This document shows positions 31,672 to 39,651 of a stretch of DNA of 64,000 bases, piece after piece (position 1 is the stretch's first letter; every line of letters starts with the position of its first letter). The stretch spans positions 1 through 64,000 of IMG/VR virus record IMGVR_UViG_3300025764_000004. One strand, written 5' to 3'. Position numbers and translations under genes: made by a program. The DNA is from a virus. Under the pieces are notes generated by a model. That model ran no database searches and was not told where the DNA came from. It saw only the letters and a program-made list of their open reading frames with translations.

Positions 31672-32159
31672 TAAGAATAAAAAAACCTATTGCAAAAGCA
31701 CCAGAACAATCGCTTAAAATCCTAGCTTTAGATGTAGCAACACATTGTGGTTGGGCAATTTCCCATTCTGTGTACGGTGTGTGGGACCTGACTCCTAAAC
31801 GAGACGAGTCCATCGGGATGAGACTTATTCGTTTACGTTCAAAATTAAACGACATTATTGATTGTGAGCACATCAATCTTGTTGTATTTGAGCGTCCGGG
31901 AGGTGCTTTTAAAGGTGCTATTATTGTTCAATCAGAATTACAAGGACAAATTAAGGTTGTGTGTGAAGACAAATCTATTCCTTACCGTGCTTATAGTTCT
32001 CAAGAAATCAAAAAGTTTGCAACAGGTAAAGGTAATGCTGGAAAACCTGCTATGATTGCTGCTGCAAAACTTAAATTAGATTATCCTGAGGAACGTAATA
32101 ATGATGATGAATGCGATGCTTTGTGGATGTTGGAACTTGCTAATTCTGAATACAAATGA
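31668..32159 (+). CDS. RuvC-like Holliday-junction nuclease
   Basis: 163-aa RNase H-fold protein: ILALDVATHCGWA (Asp22 at the end of strand 1), VVFERPGG (about residue 80, acidic Glu), and NNDDECDALWML (about 146-157, with the C-terminal Asp pair). This is the RuvC/YqgF pattern. Probably it resolves recombination intermediates or nicks DNA. ATG 31668 is chosen because upstream residues belong to the preceding gene. Confidence 0.8.
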   Translation: MIRIKKPIAKAPEQSLKILALDVATHCGWAISHSVYGVWDLTPKRDESIGMRLIRLRSKLNDIIDCEHINLVVFERPGGAFKGAIIVQSELQGQIKVVCEDKSIPYRAYSSQEIKKFATGKGNAGKPAMIAAAKLKLDYPEERNNDDECDALWMLELANSEYK

Positions 32160-33256
32160 TCAACTCGCTACAAATCAAAAACTTTCAATCACATAAAAAT
32201 ACCAAATTAGAATTTTCTGAAGGTGTTAATGTGATTCTAGGCCCGTCAGATAGTGGAAAATCCGCTGTTATGAAAGCCTTAAAATGGGCTATAAATAACA
32301 GACCTTCAGGGGATAAAATATGTTCTTGGTGGGGCGGAGAAACTGAAGTTAAAATTTTGACAGATGAAGGAATAATTACTAGAAAAAAAGACAAATCTGA
32401 TGAATATCGTTTAGGGGATCCTCTCGGAGAATATAAAGACCTGATTTTTAAAGCATTTGGCTTAACTGTCCCAGAAGAAATTAGTTCTACTTTGAACATA
32501 TCTGAAGTAAACATTCAAAATCAAGCAGATGCTCATTTCCTAATAAGTAAAACTCCCGGAGAGGTTGCAGCTCATTTCAATAAAGTTGCACGTTTAGATA
32601 AAATTGATATTGCTACCAATAATGTAAACAGTTGGCTGAGTCATTTAAGAAATGATATCGGTTCTGTTGCTGTCAAAGGAAGAGCTTCGTTTGGTTTAGT
32701 CAAGCAATTAGCTGATGCTAAAGAAGGTTTAGAAAAGTTTGCATACTTGCAAAAGATGGAAATAGATCTTGAGGTATTAGAAGAATTAGCTAATCAATTA
32801 AAAAGTATTGGATTAAAAGTTCCTATACTTACCAGCTTATTAAAAAACATTGCAGCAACAGGGGAAAGCATTAAAGAAAAATCAACATTATTAAAACTTG
32901 AACAACCATTAACAGACGTTTTATCCAAAATCATATTAAGAAGAGAATTAGGGGATAATGGAAATAAATTGTTTAAATTAATCAAGGAAATAAAAAGTAC
33001 CAAGCAAGATTTAGATGATGCTGAAAGTATATTAATATTAGAAGCCCCTGTTGCCGTTTTGTTGCAATTGTATAAAAGTAAAGAAGTATTGAATCAGCAA
33101 CTAAATCAGCTAAATCGTGCCGTTTTAAATGCTCGTAATACAAACACACAACTAAAACAAAAAGAGGCAGAATTCGAGAGAATTCAAAAGACTTTTTCAG
33201 ATAACTTCCCAGAAGTTTGTCCCCTCTGCGGTATGCAACAAATTCATAAACATTAA
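32156..33256 (+). CDS. Rad50/SbcC N-terminal half, ends at the zinc hook
   Basis: 366 aa. The N-terminal ATPase lobe has Walker A GPSDSGKS (29-36) and a Q-loop-like VNIQNQAD near 118-125. A long Leu/Lys/Glu-rich coiled coil follows (about 165-340). The last residues contain CPLC (Cys355, Cys358), the Rad50 zinc hook. The protein stops 8 residues after the hook. It lacks the signature and Walker B lobes, which lie in the separate protein at 36059. Together with Mre11-like 34243 it is an end-processing complex split at the hook apex. Confidence 0.85.
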   Translation: MINSLQIKNFQSHKNTKLEFSEGVNVILGPSDSGKSAVMKALKWAINNRPSGDKICSWWGGETEVKILTDEGIITRKKDKSDEYRLGDPLGEYKDLIFKAFGLTVPEEISSTLNISEVNIQNQADAHFLISKTPGEVAAHFNKVARLDKIDIATNNVNSWLSHLRNDIGSVAVKGRASFGLVKQLADAKEGLEKFAYLQKMEIDLEVLEELANQLKSIGLKVPILTSLLKNIAATGESIKEKSTLLKLEQPLTDVLSKIILRRELGDNGNKLFKLIKEIKSTKQDLDDAESILILEAPVAVLLQLYKSKEVLNQQLNQLNRAVLNARNTNTQLKQKEAEFERIQKTFSDNFPEVCPLCGMQQIHKH

Positions 33257-33263
33257 AATAAAA

Positions 33264-33419
33264 ATGAGTAATCTAATAGTGAACATTAGGTTTTTTTATT
33301 GGCATTTACAAATAGGCAAAGGACTTAGAACCTTTAAAATATTAAGGAATGAATCAATTACCAGCTTAAAAGGAATGCCAAAAATTAAAGTATTTGAGTT
33401 TTTTAATCTCATAAACTGA
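33264..33419 (+). CDS. small hypothetical protein, 51 aa
   Basis: Basic, aromatic 51-aa protein (starts MSNLIVNIRFFYWH). It lies between the Rad50 half and the next gene, which begins 3 nt after its stop. Function unknown. Confidence 0.4.
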   Translation: MSNLIVNIRFFYWHLQIGKGLRTFKILRNESITSLKGMPKIKVFEFFNLIN

Positions 33420-33422
33420 AAA

Positions 33423-33689
33423 ATGGATAAAAGTATTATTGTAAAAGGGAAAGAGAACGACGTTGTTTTTAGATTATTCGAAAACAACAATTCTATTAAT
33501 GAAATTCACATTCAAATAGAAGGTGAAAAGTCATGGATTGTTATTGGATACGGAGACCTGAAAATGGCTATTGAAAAGGCAGAAAATGAATTTAATATCA
33601 AAAAATTAGAAGATAGTGAATTGATAAAAATTGCCGATATAACTTACAACATGGAAGAAAGAACAGAAACAATTAAAAGACTGATTTAA
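33423..33689 (+). CDS. hypothetical protein, 88 aa
   Basis: Charged soluble protein with alpha/beta character (GEKSWIVIGYGDLKMAIEK). No recognised family. The final base of its stop is the first base of the next gene (TAATG). Confidence 0.6.
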   Translation: MDKSIIVKGKENDVVFRLFENNNSINEIHIQIEGEKSWIVIGYGDLKMAIEKAENEFNIKKLEDSELIKIADITYNMEERTETIKRLI

Positions 33690-34030
33690 TGAAAAATTTA
33701 CTATTAATTATCACAGTTTTTTTATCGGTTAACTGCCTCGCTCAAAACCGATTTGAAAAAGTATTTGCAAGGGCCGATAGTGCTTTTTCTCAACTGGTTG
33801 ATTCTGTAAAGTTCAATCAAGTTATCAAAGAAATTGAAGCTGACACGGATAAAATAACCTTGACAACCGAACAATGTTTGCTTCTGTATTTTAACGGATA
33901 TATTAATGGATCGTTGAGATTTAAGCAAAAGGGAAGTTTTGATTTTGATGGCCTACTTAGAGAAATCAAGGAAAATAAACAATCAATTATCAGTTACAGA
34001 AGGTGTTACCGTCTGATTTTACATCACTAG
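33689..34030 (+). CDS. secreted/periplasmic protein, 113 aa
   Basis: Sec signal peptide: MKN, then LLLIITVFLSVNCLAQ, a hydrophobic core and an AQ-type cleavage site. The presence of Cys16 would also allow a weak lipobox. The mature part is helical and charged, with several Asp/Glu. Function unknown. Confidence 0.65.
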   Translation: MKNLLLIITVFLSVNCLAQNRFEKVFARADSAFSQLVDSVKFNQVIKEIEADTDKITLTTEQCLLLYFNGYINGSLRFKQKGSFDFDGLLREIKENKQSIISYRRCYRLILHH

Positions 34031-34049
34031 ATAAAAATAAAGAAATAAT

Positions 34050-34238
34050 ATGCCTTTAATAATAGATAATAATGAAGGTGAAAGTTATTGTTATGATGAA
34101 ACACACCCTATGATATTCGAAGATGAAGCGTCTGCAATACATTATCTTCAAGAACACGAAAACCTTTTTAAAAATAAACCAGAGTGGTTCGTAAAAGAAC
34201 AAATAAATTTAAACCAATCGGGGACTCAAAATAATTAA
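34050..34238 (+). CDS. hypothetical protein, 62 aa
   Basis: Acidic 62-aa protein (starts MPLIIDNNEGE) with Asn/Glu/Tyr. No known motif; Mre11-like gene starts 4 nt downstream. Confidence 0.55.
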   Translation: MPLIIDNNEGESYCYDETHPMIFEDEASAIHYLQEHENLFKNKPEWFVKEQINLNQSGTQNN

Positions 34239-34242
34239 CATC

Positions 34243-35172
34243 ATGATAAGGAAAGAACCAAGATACACAAACAGAATGCCAGATCGTATTCCTGATGCAA
34301 TTCTTTGTGCCGATATACATTTGGTAGAACGGGATTACCAGGCTCCATGTCGTACAGATTCTCTTTGGGAAAAGCAATGGATTAAAATGGACTTTATTTC
34401 TGCGTTACAAAAGAAATTTAGCTGTCCGGTTTTGTGTGCAGGTGATTTATTTGACTTTTGGAAACCTAGCCCAGATTTGCTTTCTGAGACAGCACGACAT
34501 ATCCCTAAAGAATTTTATACCATATATGGACAGCATGATGTTCCTCAGCATAGTTTAGATTTGTCTTACAAAAGTGGAATTCATAACTTGATTGTTAATG
34601 GTAAAGTAGATATATTAGACGACAAACATAACCCATCTGACATAGCTGAAGGGTGCTCATGGGGAATGAAGCCTACTGGGGAAACCGTAGGTAATCCGTT
34701 TAAAATACTTGTTTGGCATACAACCACCTATCAAGGAAAAGAACTTTGGCCTGGAGCAGAAATTCCAATGGCTGCAACATTATTAAGAAAATATCCACAA
34801 TATAATTTGATTGTGACAGGAGATAATCACAAACCTTTTACAGAATCATATCAAGGACGTTGGTTAGTTAATCCAGGTTCTATGATGCGATTAACTGCTG
34901 ATCAAGCAGATCACAAACCAAGAGTATATCTTTGGTATGCAGAAGATAATTCTATCAATATGGTTTATCTTCCTATTGAGTTAAATGTAATTACACGAGA
35001 ACATTTAGATATCAAAGAACAAAGAGATGCTCGTATAGATGCTTTTATTACACGTTTAAACGGGGAATATGAAGCAGGTCTGTCTTTTGAAGAGAACTTA
35101 GAACGGTTTTATGCAACAAACCAAATTCGCGAAAGTGTCAAAAATATAGTATATAAATCTTTAGAATCATGA
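34243..35172 (+). CDS. Mre11/SbcD-like nuclease
   Basis: 309-aa calcineurin-like metallophosphoesterase. Motifs: ADIH (Asp24, His26), AGDLFDFW (Asp68, Asp71), GQHD (96-99), a His near LVWHTTT, and GDNHK (193-197). These are the metal-binding residues of the Mre11 family. C-terminal residues form a helical capping region. It would pair with the two Rad50 halves encoded on either side (32156 and 36059) to process DNA ends. Confidence 0.87.
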   Translation: MIRKEPRYTNRMPDRIPDAILCADIHLVERDYQAPCRTDSLWEKQWIKMDFISALQKKFSCPVLCAGDLFDFWKPSPDLLSETARHIPKEFYTIYGQHDVPQHSLDLSYKSGIHNLIVNGKVDILDDKHNPSDIAEGCSWGMKPTGETVGNPFKILVWHTTTYQGKELWPGAEIPMAATLLRKYPQYNLIVTGDNHKPFTESYQGRWLVNPGSMMRLTADQADHKPRVYLWYAEDNSINMVYLPIELNVITREHLDIKEQRDARIDAFITRLNGEYEAGLSFEENLERFYATNQIRESVKNIVYKSLES

Positions 35173-35450
35173 AAAAGAAAGAATTAAAATCTACAGTCAT
35201 TGCATTGAATAATAGGGTCCATGATTTAGAGGATCAAAAAGAAAGTAATGAATGGAAAGTAAAACTATATCAAGATTTGGCCGACTCAAATTTACAACTT
35301 TTAGGTTATGAGTTTGAGGCAGAACCGCCAATCGACGTAACTTGTAATATTGATCCATATACTCAATATTATCAGACAGGTAATTTTACAGTTACTCTGC
35401 ATCTTCATAGACCTATTAAAAAAGAAAGTCATGATACCAACTCCGCTTGA
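35169..35450 (+). CDS. hypothetical protein, 93 aa
   Basis: Coiled-coil-like N-terminus (charged helix 1-45), then a beta-rich C-terminus. ATGA overlap with SbcD-like gene. Possibly an accessory factor for the end-processing complex. Confidence 0.6.
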   Translation: MKKKELKSTVIALNNRVHDLEDQKESNEWKVKLYQDLADSNLQLLGYEFEAEPPIDVTCNIDPYTQYYQTGNFTVTLHLHRPIKKESHDTNSA

Positions 35451-35655
35451 ATTACTTCAAAAACAATTAACAGATTTAGAACGTAATTTAGAGAAATCAG
35501 AAGAAATGCACCTAAATGATGAAATTGATTTTTATCTCAGACAAACACATGTAAGAAATCTAGCACCTAAAATTAGAAAATATCAACAAGCCATAAAAAT
35601 ATTAACTAATCATGATGAACGAAACACAATTACTCAAGCTAAAGAAAGAAGTTGA
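35431..35655 (+). CDS. coiled-coil protein, 74 aa
   Basis: Leu/Glu/Lys heptads typical of a coiled coil. ATG 35431 chosen: the frame extends upstream, but those residues overlap the preceding gene. Small helical partners of Rad50-like ATPases are plausible here. Confidence 0.55.
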   Translation: MIPTPLELLQKQLTDLERNLEKSEEMHLNDEIDFYLRQTHVRNLAPKIRKYQQAIKILTNHDERNTITQAKERS

Positions 35656-35848
35656 AGAAGCAAAACAAGAAGTGTCTGAACTTAAAGGACATTTGACTGC
35701 TCAAACAAAACAACTCAAAGAAGAATGGAAATGTACTTCTGTTGAAGAAGGTGAAGCCAAAATTGCTAATATGAAAAAAGAAATTAGCAAAATAGATGAA
35801 CAAATTGAAGAAGGGTCAAACAAAATAGAGGAAATGTACAATGCTTAA
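35612..35848 (+). CDS. coiled-coil protein, 78 aa
   Basis: Glu/Lys-rich coiled coil (EVEEAKQEVSELKGH). ATG at 35612 overlaps the previous gene by 44 nt; a second ATG at 35615 is also possible. The composition echoes the Rad50 coiled coil, so it may be a fragment or partner of it. Confidence 0.55.
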   Translation: MMNETQLLKLKKEVEEAKQEVSELKGHLTAQTKQLKEEWKCTSVEEGEAKIANMKKEISKIDEQIEEGSNKIEEMYNA

Positions 35849-36056
35849 AAAAGGTGATAGAATTATATTTTTAAAGGATATTACAGAAAATGCCACTGGG
35901 GATCATCCAGAATATCAACTAGCCATAAAAGGGCAAAAAGGTACTATTAATGAAAAATTAATACCTGAAGAAAGTGATTGGTTTAGTGTTTATTGGGACG
36001 GTTGGACTTCTGCTTCTTTTTCCGCAGAATTGAATGTAGATTTTAAAATTATTTAA
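35841..36056 (+). CDS. SH3-like small protein, 71 aa
   Basis: MLKKGDRIIFLKDI...GTINEKLIP...WFSVYWDGW shows the strand pattern of a small SH3-like beta-barrel. Unknown role. Overlaps the previous stop by 8 nt. Confidence 0.55.
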   Translation: MLKKGDRIIFLKDITENATGDHPEYQLAIKGQKGTINEKLIPEESDWFSVYWDGWTSASFSAELNVDFKII

Positions 36057-36058
36057 TT

Positions 36059-36685
36059 ATGTATGATCTGAAACAAATACGGTCAAGATTGGAGCAGCAA
36101 AAAGGAAGAAAATTCCAGTTAGAGCAAACTGTTATACTTTTGACTGAAGAAATAAAAGAGAAGAACAGGGATTTGCAACGTCATGAAGAAGCAAAAGAAA
36201 TTATACGAACTGTCGGATTAACTACTCAACAACAATTGCAATATAATATCAGCAATATAACTTCGCTTGCTATGGAAGCTGTTTTTACTGATCCTTATGA
36301 ATTGAAAGTAGAATTCATTCAACGTAGAAATAAAACAGAGTGTGATTTGTTATTTGTAAGAGATGAACAAGAAGTGAACCCTCTAGATGCTTCTGGCCTA
36401 GGTGCTGTAGATGTTGCTTCATTTGCTTTGAGAATTGCATCGTGGTCGATGTCCCAGCCTCATACAAGAAATGTGTTATTATTAGACGAGCCGTTTAAAC
36501 ATCTACGAGGAGAAGAAGAGAATGCAAGAGTGCTGCAAATGTTAAAAACAATCTCAAAGACATTACACGTTCAGATTATAATGATAGGGGATGTCAAAGT
36601 GCCTAAAGAAGTAATTGCAGAATATGCGGACCGTGTATTTGAAACAAGAATTAAAGGACGTGTTACAAAAATCTTACAATCATGA
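36059..36685 (+). CDS. Rad50/SbcC C-terminal half
   Basis: 208 aa. An N-terminal coiled coil (about 1-55, Lys/Glu/Gln-rich) is followed by the C-terminal ATPase lobe: signature-like region ASGLGAVDVASFALRIASW (about 111-129, degenerate LSGGE), Walker B VLLLDEPF (139-146) and a D-loop-like FKHLRGEEE. No Walker A and no CxxC. It completes the 32156 protein. The two halves are separated by the Mre11-like gene and small coiled-coil genes. Confidence 0.82.
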   Translation: MYDLKQIRSRLEQQKGRKFQLEQTVILLTEEIKEKNRDLQRHEEAKEIIRTVGLTTQQQLQYNISNITSLAMEAVFTDPYELKVEFIQRRNKTECDLLFVRDEQEVNPLDASGLGAVDVASFALRIASWSMSQPHTRNVLLLDEPFKHLRGEEENARVLQMLKTISKTLHVQIIMIGDVKVPKEVIAEYADRVFETRIKGRVTKILQS

Positions 36686-36801
36686 CTGTCCTTTATTTAA
36701 TTATAGACATTTTTTGTATTTCTATTTTTGTTTGGGTTTTGTGGCCTAACAAAAGAGATTTTCGTATATTTAAGATTTGGTATAAAAGAAACTTTAAATA
36801 A
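36682..36801 (+). CDS. small single-TM protein, 39 aa
   Basis: Residues 3-22 form a hydrophobic segment (VLYLIIDIFCISIFVWVL), followed by a basic tail. ATGA overlap with the Rad50 half. Last + strand gene before the terminator. Confidence 0.45.
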   Translation: MTVLYLIIDIFCISIFVWVLWPNKRDFRIFKIWYKRNFK

Positions 36802-36851
36802 ACCTGATTTAAGCTATTTACTCAGCCTACAAACAATTGAATTACAAAAAT

Positions 36852-36884
36852 AAGCCCCTTATATGCTTTAAATATAAGGGGCTT
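36852..36884. terminator. bidirectional terminator between blocks
   Basis: AAGCCCCTTATAT (36852-36864) pairs perfectly with ATATAAGGGGCTT (36872-36884), a 13-bp stem, with T-runs reading both ways. A second small stem GCCT/AGGC (36891-36904) lies beside it for the - strand. It separates convergent transcription of the two gene blocks. Confidence 0.88.
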
Positions 36885-36914
36885 TAAAATGCCTGAAAAT
36901 AGGCTTATTTAAAA

Positions 36915-37430
36915 CTATGCTATTCGAACCGGATTTACAAACCCTGTCAAATTTAGACCATTTGGATTAAACGGCAAATTTAACTTCCTGTATTTTTCAA
37001 GAACCGTAGTCCCCTCCCTACTTCCTGCCTTAGATGTATTCCCAGAAACAAAGTTAAATCCAACATCATCAAAAGTAGTAACAATTCCTTCATGCCCAGA
37101 TGATGAGTTCCCTTCTCTGAAGATAACTAATGCACCGACTACCGGATTTGTTTGTACATGAAACTCTTTGCTTTTCTGAAAATTAAAATAGGTATTTAAA
37201 GAACTTCCGTTTGCATATTTAAGAATCAATTTTGCTCCAACAGGATCACTACTTAAAAAAGCATCGTACCAAACAGCCTTTGCGAAGTATGCACACCAAG
37301 ATTGATTCTTTAGCCATCCTATTTTGATCATCCAGTTTTGAAACCAAGAATTTCGGAACCCTGAATTATTTGGTAATTCTTCTTGCCCTATATATTTTCT
37401 TGCAACTTCTACAATCAATTCACCTTTCAT
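36915..37430 (-). CDS. CHAP-type endolysin
   Basis: 171-aa peptidoglycan hydrolase. The catalytic triad of the CHAP fold is visible: Cys46 (SWCAYF), His113 (SSGHEGIV) and Asn131 (SGNTS). There is no signal peptide, so release would need a holin (37741 is the candidate). It is the last gene of the late - strand operon. Confidence 0.85.
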   Translation of the reverse strand: MKGELIVEVARKYIGQEELPNNSGFRNSWFQNWMIKIGWLKNQSWCAYFAKAVWYDAFLSSDPVGAKLILKYANGSSLNTYFNFQKSKEFHVQTNPVVGALVIFREGNSSSGHEGIVTTFDDVGFNFVSGNTSKAGSREGTTVLEKYRKLNLPFNPNGLNLTGFVNPVRIA

Positions 37431-37444
37431 AACTTCTGATTATT

Positions 37445-37475
37445 AAAATCCGGCCATATTTCAGACCGGATTTTT
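37445..37475 (-). terminator. terminator between endolysin and upstream gene
   Basis: AAAATCCGG (37445-37453) pairs with CCGGATTTTT (37466-37475). A T-run on the - strand follows. It would limit or attenuate read-through into the endolysin, or give it a separate level of expression. Confidence 0.65.
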
Positions 37476-37479
37476 GTTT

Positions 37480-37710
37480 TTAGGCTTTTGCTTCTGCAAC
37501 AGCAACAAGCGAATTGAATATTTCATCAATCACTTCGTAAACTACTGGCAAAGTTTCAGCCGGAATTTTTGCTTTCAATTTTTCCAGTAATAAGTTATCA
37601 ACTAACCTGATTGCCGGTCCGTCCAATGCTTCTGAAATACCTTTCAAGACGATTAAATCGTCAACCTTTTTCTCTTGTTCCTCGGTGAGGAATCCTTTAC
37701 GATCATCCAT
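37480..37710 (-). CDS. hypothetical protein, 76 aa
   Basis: Acidic helical 76-aa protein (MDDRKGFLTEEQEKKVDDL). No TM segment. Located in the lysis region between the candidate holin and the endolysin. Function unknown. Confidence 0.6.
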   Translation of the reverse strand: MDDRKGFLTEEQEKKVDDLIVLKGISEALDGPAIRLVDNLLLEKLKAKIPAETLPVVYEVIDEIFNSLVAVAEAKA

Positions 37711-37740
37711 GATTTTAATTTTAAATTGTTAAGAAACTAT

Positions 37741-38091
37741 TTATTTTTGCACAACCTCATTTGACGGTCGTGCTAGGATTTCTTTATTTGCTGTGGTCAT
37801 ATTTGCCACTTTCGCAGCACCGACACCAACACCTGCACCTAACACACCAAGTCCTGATAGAACACTCATTCCAATAGTTACCCAAAGCGGAACAGCTATG
37901 CCGCCAGATGCAATACTCGTTACCACAACCACTCCGACGCTACCAATGCCCCCGCAAATCCATGCTGCCACTTTTGCCCAGCCTTTGATACGTTCAAAGA
38001 ATGGCGGAGTTGTGGTTTGACCTCTATCCTTTGCATCATTAATAACCTCTTTTACGGTTACTATGTTCCCCTCAATTGTTTCTGTTGCCAT
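37741..38091 (-). CDS. candidate holin, 2 TM
   Basis: 116 aa with two hydrophobic segments (about 43-62 and 66-96), rich in Gly, Val and Ala, with charged ends. This is the shape of a class II-like holin. The Gly-rich second segment (SGLGVLGAGVGVGAA) is unusual. Proximity to the endolysin supports the assignment. Confidence 0.55.
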   Translation of the reverse strand: MATETIEGNIVTVKEVINDAKDRGQTTTPPFFERIKGWAKVAAWICGGIGSVGVVVVTSIASGGIAVPLWVTIGMSVLSGLGVLGAGVGVGAAKVANMTTANKEILARPSNEVVQK

Positions 38092-38094
38092 GAT

Positions 38095-38220
38095 TTATAA
38101 TTTTAAAAATTTACGAATTTTTTGATATTGTTCAAATAATTTATATCTGCCTTTCATTGTTGTTAGTTTCAGCAAAAAAGGAGCTATGTTTAATTTCAAT
38201 GTGTATTTAGATAGATTCAT
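38095..38220 (-). CDS. small basic protein, 41 aa
   Basis: Lys-rich 41-aa ORF in the 140-nt gap (starts MNLSKYTLKLNIAPF). Tightly packed: ends 3 nt before the next start at 38091. Amphipathic and basic, it could be a lysis-related peptide, but that is a guess. Confidence 0.35.
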   Translation of the reverse strand: MNLSKYTLKLNIAPFLLKLTTMKGRYKLFEQYQKIRKFLKL

Positions 38221-38231
38221 TTTTTAATGTG

Positions 38232-38417
38232 CTATGCTTCAAAAAATACCGGCTCTGAATGTTGGTGCAAATCCCTGCCTATCAGTAATTTTATCATTCC
38301 TTTTTTCAGGGGAATGAAATTATATTTTACAGAACAGGCATGAGGACAATGAACCCGGCCAACATCCTGTTCGTAAATCCATTCATTGCCTTTTTTATCA
38401 ATTGCTAGATATGGCAT
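38232..38417 (-). CDS. hypothetical protein, 61 aa
   Basis: Contains HCPHAC and other His residues (MPYLAIDKKGNEWIYEQ start), possibly metal-binding. No recognised family. Overlaps the preceding gene by 20 nt. Confidence 0.5.
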   Translation of the reverse strand: MPYLAIDKKGNEWIYEQDVGRVHCPHACSVKYNFIPLKKGMIKLLIGRDLHQHSEPVFFEA

Positions 38418-38802
38418 TTTGTATCTTTCCGGTTTTCCAATTTGAGTAAAAATCAGGGATTGAAGGATACCTTCTCCATGCCTGTATTTTCAGTTCAACG
38501 GATACACATTTTTCATTCGGTTCAACTGTAATACTGTTCTTTCCTTCAGGTGTAGTTGTGCCTCCCGACCATGTTATTTTAATTGGATTTACTGCCACAT
38601 AATTACCAAGCGAATCGGTATATTGACCATTTATCTTCATCACCTTGTACTTTCCGTGCTGATACACTGTTTTCATAGTTTTCACTTTACACCAAGTTTC
38701 ATATTTGGCATATTCAGCCTTATCGGCCACTTTAAGGTAGCTTTGTGCTGAAGATGAACATACTAACAACAAGTAGAAAAAAATCAGAATTAGTGCTTTC
38801 AT
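38398..38802 (-). CDS. secreted protein with Sec signal, 134 aa
   Basis: MKALILIFFYLLLVCSSSAQ is a clear N-terminal signal (cleavage after SSSAQ). The remaining part is beta-rich with aromatic residues. It overlaps the lipoprotein gene upstream, so the pair has the arrangement of a two-component spanin or other envelope-acting lysis pair, but no coiled coil typical of spanins is visible. Confidence 0.6.
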   Translation of the reverse strand: MKALILIFFYLLLVCSSSAQSYLKVADKAEYAKYETWCKVKTMKTVYQHGKYKVMKINGQYTDSLGNYVAVNPIKITWSGGTTTPEGKNSITVEPNEKCVSVELKIQAWRRYPSIPDFYSNWKTGKIQNAISSN

Positions 38803-39194
38803 TTTGTTTCTTTTTTAATAAATACCATTGTCTCTTCGCCTAGCTTGTAAGCATTTTCAAAATACAATCGAACAGTATCAGTTTTCCAGATACATCGAAC
38901 TTCATGTTCATTGATAATTTTCAATATATATGGCCTGTCGAATGTTTGATCTGTAACAGGTAAGATGTAATCGGCTACAGAATTAAAATCCTTATCCGGA
39001 AGAAACCACGTACTGTAAATATTTGGAGCTGACCGTATATATTTATCATTGTACACCACAGAATATGAAACTCCATTGGAATAAACTGCACCGACAAGTT
39101 TATACCCAACCAGAACGCTATCTCTATCAGCTGTTTGATAAGTTGTCTTACAACCAAAAACCAAAATACATAATATAAACACTAATATTTTCAT
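38799..39194 (-). CDS. lipoprotein, 131 aa
   Basis: MKILVFILCILVFGC shows a lipobox (VFGC, Cys15). The mature domain is beta-rich with several Tyr. ATGA overlap with the 38398 gene. Possible o-spanin-like or receptor-blocking (superinfection exclusion) role; no family proven. Confidence 0.6.
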   Translation of the reverse strand: MKILVFILCILVFGCKTTYQTADRDSVLVGYKLVGAVYSNGVSYSVVYNDKYIRSAPNIYSTWFLPDKDFNSVADYILPVTDQTFDRPYILKIINEHEVRCIWKTDTVRLYFENAYKLGEETMVFIKKETK

Positions 39195-39201
39195 AATCTA
39201 T

Positions 39202-39612
39202 TTATTTTCCTAAAATATGAAATAACATAATCGAAATGAGTATTGCTATCAAACTTGAACCAATTGTTATCAATACTGTTTGACCATTCTTTGTTTTTTC
39301 AATAGAACTTATTCGTTTTTCGTGATCTTCAAGTCTAATAGATACGTTGTCTCGCAAATCCTTAATATCATCTTTTAAACCTTCCATTCGAGTTTTAAGT
39401 TCAATAAGAAGATCGTGATCGTCGGCATTTTTAATACTTAAAACCTTAACGGATACCGCAGCCGCTTCTGCAACTACTTTTGATGCCTGAGCAGCCGCTT
39501 CTGCAATAAGTTTGACAGCATCTGCCGCGGACTCTTTTATATCTTCTTTATGCTTCCCAAAACGGGCTAGTTCTTCTTCCCGTATCGCTTGTTGAGCTGT
39601 TTTTACTGCCAT
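39202..39612 (-). CDS. XhlA-like coiled-coil protein with C-terminal TM
   Basis: 136 aa. Ala/Lys-rich N-terminus, a Leu/Glu/Lys coiled coil (LLIELKTRMEGLKDDIKDL, about 70-100) and one TM segment at the very C-terminus (VLITIGSSLIAILISIMLF). This matches the layout of XhlA-type holin-associated proteins and some i-spanins. Its position with lysis genes supports this. Confidence 0.6.
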   Translation of the reverse strand: MAVKTAQQAIREEELARFGKHKEDIKESAADAVKLIAEAAAQASKVVAEAAAVSVKVLSIKNADDHDLLIELKTRMEGLKDDIKDLRDNVSIRLEDHEKRISSIEKTKNGQTVLITIGSSLIAILISIMLFHILGK

Positions 39613-39651
39613 AATTTTAAAGAGTTAAGTTCCTGTTCTTATGCAGGATAG

